Shown in pieces: positions 49,676 to 59,459 of a stretch of DNA of 64,000 nt. Numbering within the stretch: the first letter of the stretch is position 1; each line of letters opens with the position of its first letter. Location: positions 310,001 through 374,000 of the forward strand of contig NZ_ADVZ01000001.1 of NCBI RefSeq assembly GCF_000178995.1. Reading direction: 5' to 3'. Below the pieces are notes generated by a model that was not told the DNA's origin, made no database searches, and was given only the letters and a program-made list of their open reading frames with translations. Made by a program: the position numbers and the translations under genes. Origin of the DNA: Afipia sp. 1NLS2. GTDB taxonomy: Bacteria; Pseudomonadota; Alphaproteobacteria; Rhizobiales; Xanthobacteraceae.

Positions 49676-50101
49676 TTAGGCGACGTTCTGGAACGCCTTG
49701 GTCACGCTGGCCTTGAGCGGCTCAACGGTTTCGGTCGCAACTTTCTGACCGAACTCGGCCAGTTCCTTCGACTGGGCCGTCAGCGCCTCGAACTGCTTGC
49801 GCGTATGGGCGCTCACCAGTTCCGCAGCCTCCGGCAGCGAGCCGACGCCGACGAACGACTGGGCGAAATCGAACGACGAAGTGACGTTAGCCTGGGCAAT
49901 TTCGACGAGCTTGGCGGCGAAGCCGCTCGCGCCCTTGGTGGCCGAAGCATAAACGGCTTCCAGGGCCTCGTTGTTGCTCTCGGCGGCGGCCTTCAGCTTC
50001 TGGTAGCCGTCGCGGGCCTGATTGACGCCGTTTTCGGCAAACGCACGGAACTGCTCGGGAATCTGGAAAGGAGTCGTGGTGAAAAACGCTTGGTTGCTCA
50101 T
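49676..50101 (-). CDS. Phasin (Phasin_2 type)
   Basis: A 141-residue amphipathic helical protein that coats polyhydroxybutyrate granules. The pattern FQIPEQFRAFAENGVNQARDGYQKLKAA, then SFDFAQSFVGVGSLPEAAELVSAHTRKQFEALTAQSKEL, fits the family. ATG 50101. A ten-base inverted repeat just upstream is a likely operator. A second phasin gene follows upstream on the same strand. Confidence 0.88.
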   Translation of the reverse strand: MSNQAFFTTTPFQIPEQFRAFAENGVNQARDGYQKLKAAAESNNEALEAVYASATKGASGFAAKLVEIAQANVTSSFDFAQSFVGVGSLPEAAELVSAHTRKQFEALTAQSKELAEFGQKVATETVEPLKASVTKAFQNVA

Positions 50102-50198
50102 ATTGGCATGTCCTCAGCCTGGGAAAGGAGGCCACGCGCAGCCCGGCAATAAGACCGGCCACCAGCCTCTGACCAAACCAATATAAGTCATATTTTGT

Positions 50199-50224
50199 GC
50201 AATGCAATATTTTTATTGCATTGC
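50199..50224. promoter_or_regulatory. Inverted repeat upstream of the phasin gene, possible PhaR site
   Basis: GCAATGCAAT-ATTTTT-ATTGCATTGC: ten-base perfect arms about 100 bases before ATG 50101. Its TGCAA/TTGCA units resemble sites of PhaR, the granule-linked repressor of phasin genes. Confidence 0.45.
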
Positions 50225-50249
50225 GCTAATTTTATCTTAAGCCACTGAC

Positions 50250-50624
50250 TTAGCGTGGCTTTGCGGTATCCATCGCCGCCTTGGTGACGGCCTGGCCCAT
50301 TTCGGAGGCCTGTTCGGCGAGCGCCTTCATCTGCGCCTGCACGTATTCGGAGTGCAGCCGCATGATCTCGGTCAGGTCCGAGGCGTGCACGAGCTGCTGG
50401 GCATAGGTGAGCGACGACTGGACGTTCTTTTCCGCAAACGAAATCGCCTTGGCGGTAATGTCCTTGGCGTTGGCGCGCGCCGTCTCGCCCGTTCCCGTCA
50501 GCGTGCTGGCGGTCTGATGGGCCTGTCCGAGGAAGCTCTCGAACGCCTTGCGAGCCTGGTCAAAGCTGGCTTCCGCCATCGAGCGCATTTCCTGGGGAAT
50601 CTCGAAACGATTGTTGTCAGCCAT
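50250..50624 (-). CDS. Second phasin
   Basis: A 124-residue protein: FEIPQEMRSMAEASFDQARKAFESFLGQ, then SFAEKNVQSSLTYAQQLVHASDLTEIMRLHSEYVQAQMKALAEQA. It is the same family as the gene at 49676, but clearly diverged. ATG 50624 has GGAG upstream; the frame is open earlier without homology. It is a separate transcription unit or upstream member of the same cluster. Confidence 0.88.
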   Translation of the reverse strand: MADNNRFEIPQEMRSMAEASFDQARKAFESFLGQAHQTASTLTGTGETARANAKDITAKAISFAEKNVQSSLTYAQQLVHASDLTEIMRLHSEYVQAQMKALAEQASEMGQAVTKAAMDTAKPR

Positions 50625-50920
50625 GGCGTCTCGCTCCTGTTCGTACCGGCTACTTGCCAGCCTCGTGAAGACCAACGGACGGCAGGGCCGGGCGGTTCCT
50701 GCATCATGACAGCGCGGCGTGACAGCCATCCAATGCTCATCGTGACCGACGCAGTATTTTTTGCAATCGCCCTGCGGCATCGTCGCGGGAGTTAAGGTTA
50801 TCGCCGGTTTGGGCCGCTGCCTCCCTGCCCCCGGTGGACTCATCCGCCGTCCCATTGATAATCAGCCTGTAAGGCCCACATCGATCAGCCGAATTTCTTT
50901 CCGGAGCAGGATTTCAAGCG

Positions 50921-53900
50921 TTGCCCAGAGCCGAGTTTTCCTTGCAGGCCATCCGCAACAGCCGGCTCTCGACATTTTGTCTGAGCGCCGCGCCCGCCTG
51001 GGTCTGGTCCGAAGCAGGCAATCGCCTGCTCTGGGCCAACGCTGCGGGCCGCGCGTTCTTCCGCGCGCCGAGCGACGACACGCTGCTCGCGCACGCATTC
51101 GGGCCCGCCGACCCGTACCGCCGTCAGGTGAAACAACTGGCCTCCATCCTTGCGCCATCCGGCGCGTTGCGGCTGGAGCGGCTGCGCGGATTTGGCGCGC
51201 ATCTCGGCGGCCTGATGACATGCGGCTGCGCGCGGATTTCGCTCAACGGCGAGAGCGGCATTCTCATCGCCGCCGAGCAGCCGGGCGGACGGGTGTCGCC
51301 TTTCCCGGAGCGTCTGATGGCGCTGATCGAGGGCCTAGAAGGGCCCGCCGTGGCCTTCGTGAACGGGCATCTCGAAGCCGCCAACGCCGCAGCCCGCGCG
51401 CATGACGACACCATTCGTGAGCTTGCCGGGATCGCGCTCCCGACGCATTTTCCCGAGCAGGGCTCCACAATCGAGACGCCACTCGGCCGCGCGATCGTTC
51501 ATCGCGCAGGCGCGGAGCCGGAAACCGCGCTCATCGTGCTGCTGCAGGGGCTGGCCGCGCGACCGCGCCCCGACAAACCCGTTGACGCAGCCCCGGTTCC
51601 TGTTGTCGAACCGGCCCCGGCGGGCGAGGTTGTCCCCATGCACGCGCCGGCCGCGTCTGAGCCGGCCGCGCCCTCTTTGCCGAACGAGTTGTTCATGGAT
51701 GACAGCGTGGGGCCCGATAGCCCTCCCGAGACATCGCCCGCAGCCGCGCCGGAGTTGATTCCGCTGCCGGACGATCTCGCCGGACAGCGGCGGCGGCATC
51801 CGCTGCGCTTCACCTGGGCGATGGATGCCGAAGGCCGCTTCTCGTTCGGCGCGGGCGAATTCACGCATCTAATCGGTGCGCAGACCACCGCCGCGTTCGG
51901 CCGGCTCTGGAGCGAGGTCAATGCGGCGCTGGCGCTCGATCCCGAGAACCGCGTAGCGCACGCGATCGCAACGCGCGACACCTTCAGCAACATCCTGCTG
52001 CAATGGCCCGCGGACGGCCTTGCCGGACGGCTGCCGGTCGAGATGTCGGGCCTGCCGATCTTTGGCCGCGACCATGCGTTCGCGGGCTATCGTGGCTTCG
52101 GCATCTGCCGCGATCTCGACGGCCTCACCCGCGTCGCCGCGCAACGCCGCCACGACACGCTGTTCGGCTCATCGCCCGCGCCGCTCGAGACGCCGGCGCC
52201 CACCGCGGCAAGCCCCGAGCCTCCCGCGCCGGAAGCCACCGCGCCGCAGACCGAGACTGCGTTCGGTGAACCGGCCGAGACCGAAGGCAGCGAGACGCCG
52301 CCCAACGTCGTGCCGTTCCGCGCCGCCAATGACGACGCGCGGCCGCCCGTGCTGACGCCCGGCGAGAACAACGCATTTCAGGAACTGGCGCGGCAATTGT
52401 CCGAACGGCTCGAGCATGAAACCGAGCGGCGGCTCAGCGCCCTGCATGAGGAAGAACAGGCCAACGACAGTTCCGCCGCGCAGCCGCACGACGACATGAT
52501 TTTCGAATCCGGGGAAGACGAGATCGAAGTGCCGCCCGCGCAACTCTCGCCCGTCGCGCGTGCGCCGCAGAACACCTCGCTCTACGATCAGTTGCCATCG
52601 GGCGTGCTGGTGTATCGCGCCGACCGCCTGCTCTACGCCAATAACGCTTTCCTCGCCGCCACCGGCTACGCGACGCTCAATGCCCTCAACAAGGATGGCG
52701 GCCTCGGTGCGCTCTATGTCGGGTCCGGGGTCGCGGACACGGACGCATCCGGCGAAGGCACGCCGATCAAGGTGTCCACCGTGTCGATGGGCGCGCATCA
52801 GGCGCTTGACGCCAGGCTGCACACCGTCGACTGGGAAGGTGAAAATGCGCTTGCGCTGATCCTGTCGCCGCCGGTTGCGCCAGCGCAGACGGATTATGCC
52901 ATCCCCGTCGCCGCCGAACCGCTGCCGCGCGCCGGCGACCTGATCGAATCCGACGAACTCGCGACCATTCTCGAGACCACCGCCGAAGGCGTCATGATGT
53001 TCGACAGCGACGGCGGCATCATCGCCTGCAACCGCAGCGCCGAAGCGTTGTTCGGCCGCGACGGACTCGAGGGCCACAATCTGATCGAACTGTTCGCGCC
53101 GGAAAGCCAGCGCGCGGTTCTCGACTATCTCGAAGGCATCAAGTCCGGCGCCATGCAGGGCCTGTTCGAACAGGGCCGCGACGTGCTCGGCCGCGCGCCC
53201 GATGGCGGCGCGATGGCGCTTTCGGTCACAATGGGACGCACTCGCCCGGATCGCCCGCGTTACTTCGCGGTGTTCCGCGACAAGCCACCCGCCGCTCCCG
53301 CGCTCCGCGCTCCCGATCAGGACAAACGTGCGGATGAACGCGCCGCCAACGCCAAGGCCGATCTGCTCGCCCGCCTCAGCCACGAGGTGCGCGCGCCGGT
53401 CAACGCCATTATCGGCTTCGCCGACGTCATGATCGAGGAACGATTCGGCGCGCTCGGCAACGAGCGCTACGCCGATTACATGAAGGACATTCGCGCGTCC
53501 GGCGAACGCGTGATTTCCATCATCGATGACATGCTGGACCTGTCGCGGATCGAATCCGGCAAGCTCGATCTCGAATTCGCCAGTCAGGATCTCAACGCGC
53601 TGGTCGAACAATGCGTCGGCGTGATGCAGCCGCAGGCCAACCGCGAGCGCATCATCATCCGCTCCTCACTGACGCACGGCCTGCCGAACATCCAGGCCGA
53701 CGCGCGGGCGCTGCGCCAGATCGCGCTCACCCTGATCGGCTGCGCGATCCGTCTTGCCAATGCGGGCGGACAGGTGATCGTCTCGACCGCGCTCAACGAC
53801 CTTGGTGAAGTGGCGCTGCGCATCCGCGACACCGGCCACGGCATGAACGACAACGAAATCGCGGCGGCGATGGCACCATTCCGTACGCCCTCGCCCACGG

Positions 53901-54046
53901 ACGAAGTGGCCGCAGGCAACGGCGCCAACCTGTCGCTTGCGAAAGCGCTGGTGGAGGCCAATCGCGGCCGCTTCCATCTCAGGAGCTCGCCGAACACCGG
54001 CACGCTGATCGAGGTGGTGTTCTCGCAGGCCGCCGCGACGGCGTAA
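50921..54046 (+). CDS. Large PAS-domain sensor histidine kinase, PdhS-like
   Basis: A 1041-residue soluble kinase. Several PAS-like segments occur (around residues 30-180, 290-400, 560-640 and 680-780), joined by proline- and alanine-rich linkers (around 210-260 and 420-470). The HisKA helix carries ARLSHEVRAPVNAIIGFADVM (His near residue 826). The ATPase domain follows. The N-box reads ALTLIGCAIRL where LNLLSNA is usual, so the magnesium asparagine is lacking. G1 (IRDTGHGM) is intact. The layout resembles PleC/DivJ-type PdhS. It starts at TTG 50921 after GGAGCAGGA. Confidence 0.85.
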   Translation: MPRAEFSLQAIRNSRLSTFCLSAAPAWVWSEAGNRLLWANAAGRAFFRAPSDDTLLAHAFGPADPYRRQVKQLASILAPSGALRLERLRGFGAHLGGLMTCGCARISLNGESGILIAAEQPGGRVSPFPERLMALIEGLEGPAVAFVNGHLEAANAAARAHDDTIRELAGIALPTHFPEQGSTIETPLGRAIVHRAGAEPETALIVLLQGLAARPRPDKPVDAAPVPVVEPAPAGEVVPMHAPAASEPAAPSLPNELFMDDSVGPDSPPETSPAAAPELIPLPDDLAGQRRRHPLRFTWAMDAEGRFSFGAGEFTHLIGAQTTAAFGRLWSEVNAALALDPENRVAHAIATRDTFSNILLQWPADGLAGRLPVEMSGLPIFGRDHAFAGYRGFGICRDLDGLTRVAAQRRHDTLFGSSPAPLETPAPTAASPEPPAPEATAPQTETAFGEPAETEGSETPPNVVPFRAANDDARPPVLTPGENNAFQELARQLSERLEHETERRLSALHEEEQANDSSAAQPHDDMIFESGEDEIEVPPAQLSPVARAPQNTSLYDQLPSGVLVYRADRLLYANNAFLAATGYATLNALNKDGGLGALYVGSGVADTDASGEGTPIKVSTVSMGAHQALDARLHTVDWEGENALALILSPPVAPAQTDYAIPVAAEPLPRAGDLIESDELATILETTAEGVMMFDSDGGIIACNRSAEALFGRDGLEGHNLIELFAPESQRAVLDYLEGIKSGAMQGLFEQGRDVLGRAPDGGAMALSVTMGRTRPDRPRYFAVFRDKPPAAPALRAPDQDKRADERAANAKADLLARLSHEVRAPVNAIIGFADVMIEERFGALGNERYADYMKDIRASGERVISIIDDMLDLSRIESGKLDLEFASQDLNALVEQCVGVMQPQANRERIIIRSSLTHGLPNIQADARALRQIALTLIGCAIRLANAGGQVIVSTALNDLGEVALRIRDTGHGMNDNEIAAAMAPFRTPSPTDEVAAGNGANLSLAKALVEANRGRFHLRSSPNTGTLIEVVFSQAAATA

Positions 54047-54052
54047 GGGCTC

Positions 54053-54703
54053 TCACCCGCCCTTGAGCGCCACCTTGTAGTCGGCCTCGGTCTTCGCCTT
54101 CACGTCATCGAGCGTCACGCCGTCGGCCAGTTCGATCAGCGTCATGCCGCCCGTGCCGTGCTTGTCGATGGTGAACACCGCGAGATCGGTGACGACGAGA
54201 TCGACCACCTTCTGGCCGGTCAGCGGCAGCGTGCACTTGTGCAAGAGCTTCGGGCCGTCCTTGGCGGAATGCTCCATCACCACGACGACGCGCTTGACGC
54301 CCGCGACGAGATCCATCGCGCCGCCCATACCCTTCACCATCTTGCCGGGGATCATCCAGTTGGCGAGATCCCCGTTCTCCGCGACCTGCATCGCGCCGAG
54401 GATCGACAGATCGATGTGGCCGCCGCGGATCATGCCGAACGAATCCGCGCTGGAGAAATAGCTGGTGTCCGGCAGTTCGGTGACGGTCTGCTTGCCGGCA
54501 TTGATAAGGTCGGGGTCTTCCTCGCCCGCATAGGGGAACGGGCCGGTGCCGAGCATGCCGTTCTCGCTCTGGAGCGCAACGTCGATGCCCTCGGGAATGT
54601 AGTTCGACACCAGCGTCGGAATGCCGATGCCGAGATTGACGTAGAAGCCGTCGCGCAATTCCTTTGCGGCGCGCGCGGCCATCTGTTCGCGGGTCCATGC
54701 CAT
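54053..54703 (-). CDS. scoB: 3-oxoacid CoA-transferase subunit B
   Basis: A 216-residue subunit of succinyl-CoA:3-ketoacid CoA-transferase, which activates acetoacetate. The catalytic glutamate is in [30 protein letters not shown] is the other signature. It follows scoA by 20 bases in the same operon. It is convergent with the sensor kinase gene. The PHB context (phasins nearby) fits use of acetoacetate. Confidence 0.92.
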   Translation of the reverse strand: MAWTREQMAARAAKELRDGFYVNLGIGIPTLVSNYIPEGIDVALQSENGMLGTGPFPYAGEEDPDLINAGKQTVTELPDTSYFSSADSFGMIRGGHIDLSILGAMQVAENGDLANWMIPGKMVKGMGGAMDLVAGVKRVVVVMEHSAKDGPKLLHKCTLPLTGQKVVDLVVTDLAVFTIDKHGTGGMTLIELADGVTLDDVKAKTEADYKVALKGG

Positions 54704-54723
54704 GATGGTTCTCCTGAGAAGTA

Positions 54724-55425
54724 TTAAGCGCGCTGGCGCACGGTGCGCTGCTCGATATGTTTCAGCTTGGGGTCGACCGCGACGATGCGCTTGACGAAAA
54801 TGCCGGGCGTGTGGATCTGGTCGGGATCGAGTTCGCCCGCGGGCACCAGATGCTCGACTTCCGCCACCGTCATGCGCGAGGCGGTCGCCATCATCGGGTT
54901 GAAGTTGCGCGCGGTCTTTCGATAGATCAGGTTGCCGGCGGTGTCGCCCTTCCAGGCGTGGACGATGGAGAGATCCGCGAACAGCGCGCGCTCCATCACA
55001 TAGGTCTCGCCGTCGAAGTCCTTCAGCTCCTTGCCTTCCGCCGCCAGCGTGCCGACGCCGGTCTTGGTGTAGAAGGCCGGGATGCCCGCGCCGCCCGCGC
55101 GGATGCGCTCGGCCAGCGTGCCCTGCGGATTGAATTCAAGCTCGAGTTCGCCCGCCAGGAACATCTGCGCAAACGTCTTGTTCTCGCCGACATAGGAGGA
55201 GATCATTTTTCTGATCTGCTTCTTTTCCAGCATCTTGCCTAAGCCGATGCCGTCGACGGCGGCATTGTTCGACACCACCGTGAGGTTCTTCACCCCGCTG
55301 TCGCAGATCGCGTTCGCCAGCGTTTCGGCGATACCGCACAGACCGAAACCGCCGGACATGATCATCATGCCATCGCGGAGCGTGCCTTCCAGCGCCGATT
55401 TGGCGTCGGGATATACCTTGTTCAT
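54724..55425 (-). CDS. scoA: 3-oxoacid CoA-transferase subunit A
   Basis: A 233-residue partner of Sco[40 protein letters not shown], then [29 protein letters not shown] and [27 protein letters not shown] 55425 is preferred over TTG 55431. It forms the operon scoA-scoB on the minus strand. CoA is moved from succinyl-CoA to acetoacetate. Confidence 0.93.
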   Translation of the reverse strand: MNKVYPDAKSALEGTLRDGMMIMSGGFGLCGIAETLANAICDSGVKNLTVVSNNAAVDGIGLGKMLEKKQIRKMISSYVGENKTFAQMFLAGELELEFNPQGTLAERIRAGGAGIPAFYTKTGVGTLAAEGKELKDFDGETYVMERALFADLSIVHAWKGDTAGNLIYRKTARNFNPMMATASRMTVAEVEHLVPAGELDPDQIHTPGIFVKRIVAVDPKLKHIEQRTVRQRA

Positions 55426-55530
55426 GTGCAACCCATTCCAATGGACACGACGGCAACCCGCCGGGCTGACGACGTTCTTAGGCGCAATCCGGAAAAGCCG
55501 TCAATTGAGCAAAAATAGGCAGGCTCCCCG

Positions 55531-55755
55531 ATGACGGCCCAGGACCGTATCAGAGAGCGTATCAGGGACCCTCTCAAGATCGGCCGCTTTCATGACCAGG
55601 TGATGTCCCCTTTCGAGGGCATGGGCCTGCGGCGGGGTGTGGCAAAAGCCCTTCAAGCCTTGAAAGCGTCAAGAAAACGGATCAAGTTGCGCGCGGCCGG
55701 GGCGGCCTTGTGGATCGCCCGCAATCATGACATCGAACCGGATCGTTCTATTTGA
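55531..55755 (+). CDS. Small basic hypothetical protein
   Basis: A 74-residue protein (MTAQDRIRERIRDPLKIGRFHDQVMSP...), rich in arginine and lysine, with no signal peptide. It overlaps the asmA-like gene by four bases (TTGA), so the two are coupled. I recognise no family. Confidence 0.5.
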   Translation: MTAQDRIRERIRDPLKIGRFHDQVMSPFEGMGLRRGVAKALQALKASRKRIKLRAAGAALWIARNHDIEPDRSI

Positions 55756-57731
55756 CACCGCACGCGATCAGACGCCTTGCTTTGTCCGTGGCGATCGTCC
55801 TCGGCGCCGTGCTGGCGGGACTTCTCGCAAGCTCGTGGTTTATCGATCGCAATGCCGTGCGGCAGGCCGTCGAAACGCAGATTCGCGATGCCACCGGACT
55901 TGAGCTTGTCGTCACCGGCAAGACCGACGTTTCGTTATTTCCTTCCGCGCGGGTTGTTCTCCACGGCGTCGCCCTGAAGGGCAACGCGGATCACGACGCG
56001 CCGCTCAGCACCGACCAGCTTCAGGCGCGGCTCAGCCTGTTCGGGCTGATCGCCGGACACACCCGCGTCACCGACGTAGCGCTGCATGCGCCGCGTATCC
56101 GCGTGACCGTCGACAAGGACGGCCATTCCAACTGGGCACCGATCGTGCAGACCTTCGCCCGCGCGGTGAAGCCCGCCGCCACGCGCGACGTGTGGTTTTC
56201 CGACGTCAAGATTTCCGACGGCACCCTCGCCTATCGCAACGCTAAGAACCAGGCGAATGAAACGGTGGGCGGCATCGACCTTACGATCTCGCTGCCGTCC
56301 GGCTCGCGCAGCTTCTCCCTGCAAGGCCAGGCGACCTGGCATAACGAGCAACTCGACGGCAGCTTCACGATCGCCGATTTTATCGCAGCCGTGGGCGGCG
56401 AGAAATCCGGCCTGAAGGTCAAACTCTCCGGCACGCCGCTGAAACTGTCGTTCGATGGCACCATGACCAACCGCTCGAGCCTGCTGCTCGACGGCACGCT
56501 GACCGCCAGCACCGCTTCGCTGCGCGGCCTGACGCGCTGGGCCGGACATGAACTGCCGGGCAGCAACGGATTTGGTCCGTTCTCACTGAAAGCCCGCGCC
56601 AACGTGGTCGGCAATTCCGTGGCGCTGACCAATGTCACCACCTCGCTCGACGGCAACGCCGCCGAAGGCGTGCTGACCTTCAACGGCAGCACCGGCCAGC
56701 AGACCCTGCAAGGCACGCTGGCCGCCGATACGCTCGATCTCACACCCTATCTCGGGACCATCCGCCTGCTCGCGGGGGCGCACGAATGGAACAGGCAAGC
56801 CTTCGATCTGCGGGCGCTATCGGAAACCAGTCTCGACATCCGCCTCTCGGCGGCGAAGGTCACCATCGGTTCCTCGCGGCTGGGGCGCACCGCGTTCGGC
56901 GCGAACGTGCGCAACGGCACGCTGGCGCTCTCGATCGGCGAAGCGCAGATGTTTGGCGGCATCGCCAGAGGCTCGCTCTCCGTCAGCCGGATCGATGACG
57001 GCGCCAACGTCAAGGCGCAGTTCGGATTCACCGATGTCGACCTCGAGGCTGGCGGGGCCGAACTGTTCGACATCCGCTCGCTGCGCGGCCGGGGCGACCT
57101 CAATCTGACGCTGGAAGCGCAGGGCGCGAGCGCCTTCGCGCTGACGCAGACGCTCGACGGCAGCGCCGTGCTGACGGCGCACGACGGCGCGCTCTCCGGT
57201 TTCAACATCGAACAATTGCTGCGGCGGCTGGAGCGGCGGCCATTGTCCGGCACGGGAAGCTTCCGCAGCGGCACGACGCCGTTCGATACGCTACGGATCG
57301 CCGTCACCATCAATGACGGCATGGCGCATGCGGACGACATCGCGCTCGACGGACCAGCGACGCGCGTGACACTCACGGGCGACGCTTCGATCCCCTCGCG
57401 CGAATACGATCTGAAAGGCACTGCCGCGCTGAAAGCGGCGAACGGCGCGCCACCGGAATTCCAGTTGCCGTTCGTGGTGCAGGGGCCGTGGGACGATCCG
57501 TTGATCCTGCCGGATTCCGACATCCTGATCCGCCGCTCGACCGTGACCGCGCCGCTGCTCGACTCGCTCAAGGACCACAAGGCGCGAGATGCCGTGAAAG
57601 CGGTGATCGAACGGCTGTCGGGGGCCAAGAAATCCGCGCCGGAGGCCCCTGCCGCGGCGCCTTCACCCGCTCCTGCCACGCCGCCCGCGGCGCAAGCACC
57701 GGCGGCGCCCGCCGCGCCACCATCCAACTGA
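55752..57731 (+). CDS. AsmA family protein
   Basis: A 659-residue envelope protein. An N-terminal helix (residues 7-28) anchors it in the inner membrane, with the rest in the periplasm. IRDATGLELVVTGKTDVSLFPSARVVLHGVAL is the AsmA opening, and the C-terminal domain has GRGDLNLTLEAQGAS and GFNIEQLLRRLERR. Proline/alanine repeats end the protein. AsmA-like proteins are thought to move lipids toward the outer membrane. TTG 55752 overlaps the previous stop. Confidence 0.88.
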   Translation: MTPHAIRRLALSVAIVLGAVLAGLLASSWFIDRNAVRQAVETQIRDATGLELVVTGKTDVSLFPSARVVLHGVALKGNADHDAPLSTDQLQARLSLFGLIAGHTRVTDVALHAPRIRVTVDKDGHSNWAPIVQTFARAVKPAATRDVWFSDVKISDGTLAYRNAKNQANETVGGIDLTISLPSGSRSFSLQGQATWHNEQLDGSFTIADFIAAVGGEKSGLKVKLSGTPLKLSFDGTMTNRSSLLLDGTLTASTASLRGLTRWAGHELPGSNGFGPFSLKARANVVGNSVALTNVTTSLDGNAAEGVLTFNGSTGQQTLQGTLAADTLDLTPYLGTIRLLAGAHEWNRQAFDLRALSETSLDIRLSAAKVTIGSSRLGRTAFGANVRNGTLALSIGEAQMFGGIARGSLSVSRIDDGANVKAQFGFTDVDLEAGGAELFDIRSLRGRGDLNLTLEAQGASAFALTQTLDGSAVLTAHDGALSGFNIEQLLRRLERRPLSGTGSFRSGTTPFDTLRIAVTINDGMAHADDIALDGPATRVTLTGDASIPSREYDLKGTAALKAANGAPPEFQLPFVVQGPWDDPLILPDSDILIRRSTVTAPLLDSLKDHKARDAVKAVIERLSGAKKSAPEAPAAAPSPAPATPPAAQAPAAPAAPPSN

Positions 57732-57732
57732 T

Positions 57733-58548
57733 CTAGAGCGGGGCTGCGTTCTCGCCGCGGTCGCTCGACAGTTTCGAGGCCAGCGAGGCCGCCACGATCA
57801 CCATCGCGACGAATGCCACGATCAGCGTGCAGATCGCGTTGATCTCCGGCTTCACGCCGAGCCGCACCTCCGAATAGATCCGGATCGGCAGCGTCGATGA
57901 GCCCGGCCCCGTGGTGAAACTCGCGATCACCAGATCATCGAGCGACAGCGTGAAGGCCAGCATCCAGCCTGCCGCAATCGACGGCCAGATCAGGGGCAGC
58001 GTCACGGACGTAAATGCCCGCGCCGGGCTACAACCGAGATCCATCGCCGCTTCTTCCAGACTGCGGTCGAGCCCGTTCAGGCGCGCCTGCACCACCACCG
58101 CGACAAAGCACATCGTCAACGTGGTGTGGGCAATGGTGACGGTCCAGAAGCCGCGACCGGCATTGGTGGCGACGAACAGCAGAAGCAGCGACAGCCCGGT
58201 AATGACTTCAGGCATCACCAGCGGCGCATACAGCATGCCGGAGAACAGCGTGCGGCCACGGAAACGCCCGCCCCGCGACAGCGCCACCGCCGCCAGCGTG
58301 CCGAGCAATGTCGCGAGAGACGCCGACACCACGCCGACACGCAGACTCATCCACGCCGCCGACAGCATCGCGTCGTTGCTGAACAGCTCGCGATACCATT
58401 TCAGGGACCAGCCGCCCCACACCGTGACGAGGCGCGAGGCGTTGAACGAATAGATCACGAGAATGACGATCGGCAGGTACAGGAACGCCAGCCCCAGCGC
58501 GAGGGCTGCGACATTTACCGCCGAAGGTTTGTTCAACGCGTGCGCCAT
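57733..58548 (-). CDS. ABC transporter permease, PotI-like
   Basis: A 271-residue inner-membrane permease with six helices. The EAA loop is EEAAMDLGCSPARAFTSVTLPLIWPSI. VTVWGGWSLKWYRELFSN and SLDDLVIASFTTGPGSSTLP are typical of the PotI subunit of polyamine importers. ATG 58548 shares a base with the potH stop (TGATG), so translation is coupled. It is the last gene of potG-potH-potI. Confidence 0.9.
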   Translation of the reverse strand: MAHALNKPSAVNVAALALGLAFLYLPIVILVIYSFNASRLVTVWGGWSLKWYRELFSNDAMLSAAWMSLRVGVVSASLATLLGTLAAVALSRGGRFRGRTLFSGMLYAPLVMPEVITGLSLLLLFVATNAGRGFWTVTIAHTTLTMCFVAVVVQARLNGLDRSLEEAAMDLGCSPARAFTSVTLPLIWPSIAAGWMLAFTLSLDDLVIASFTTGPGSSTLPIRIYSEVRLGVKPEINAICTLIVAFVAMVIVAASLASKLSSDRGENAAPL

Positions 58549-59459
58549 CAGCGGCTCTCCAACTGCTTGCGCTGGATGTGCTCGTAGACCAGAAGCGGCG
58601 CGAGCAGCAGCACCAGCAGCACGACGGCAATGGTCGAGGCCACGGGCCAGTCGCGGTTGGTGAAGAATTCCAGCCACAACGTCTGCCCGATCATCATATT
58701 GTCGGAGCCAGCGAGCAGATCGGGGATCACGAACTCGCCCGCGATGGGGATGAAGCACAACAGCGCACCCGCCGCGATGCCGGGCAGCGACAGCGGCACG
58801 GTGACGAGCCAGAACGCCTTCAGCCGCGAGCAGCCGAGATCGGCTGCCGCTTCGAGCAGCGATCCGTCCATCTTCGACAGCGTCGCGAACAGCGGCAGGA
58901 TCATGAACGGGAAATAGGAATAGACGATGCCGAGATACATCGCGCTGTCGGTCGACAGCCACGGCACCGGGCGGTCGATGAGATGCAGCGTCAGCAGCAG
59001 CGAGTTCAGAAGCCCATCATGCTGGAGGATATTGATCCAGGCATAGATGCGGATCAGGAACGAGGTCCAGAACGGCACCACCACCAGCATCATCGCGATG
59101 CCCTGCCAGCGTTGCGGCAGCCGCGACATCGCATAGGCGACCGGATAGCCAATCACGAGCAGGATCGCGGTCGAGACCAGCGCCACGGTGACGCTGCGCA
59201 GGTAGGAGAAGATATAAATGTCGTCGGAGGCGAGCAGATAGAAATTGTCGAGCGAGAGTTTCGACAGGCTGTCGCGAAAGACGCTCCACCCTCCGAACAG
59301 ATCGAAGGTCGGCGCATAAGGCGGCTGCGCGATCACGGTCTGCGACAGCGCGATCTTCAGCACGAAGCCGAACGGCACCAGGAAGAACAGCGTCATCCAG
59401 ATATAGGGTGCGATGGCGGCGATCCGTGCCGGGCGGGTGAAGATGCGGCGGCTTTTCAT
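58548..59459 (-). CDS. ABC transporter permease, PotH-like
   Basis: A 303-residue permease with six helices. The EAA loop reads LEAAADLGCSRLKAFWLVTVPLSLPGI. FRDSLSKLSLDNFYLL and GEFVIPDLLAGSDNMMIGQTLW are PotH-like features of putrescine/spermidine importers. It overlaps the potG stop by four bases (ATGA) at its start and potI by one base at its end. Confidence 0.9.
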   Translation of the reverse strand: MKSRRIFTRPARIAAIAPYIWMTLFFLVPFGFVLKIALSQTVIAQPPYAPTFDLFGGWSVFRDSLSKLSLDNFYLLASDDIYIFSYLRSVTVALVSTAILLVIGYPVAYAMSRLPQRWQGIAMMLVVVPFWTSFLIRIYAWINILQHDGLLNSLLLTLHLIDRPVPWLSTDSAMYLGIVYSYFPFMILPLFATLSKMDGSLLEAAADLGCSRLKAFWLVTVPLSLPGIAAGALLCFIPIAGEFVIPDLLAGSDNMMIGQTLWLEFFTNRDWPVASTIAVVLLVLLLAPLLVYEHIQRKQLESR

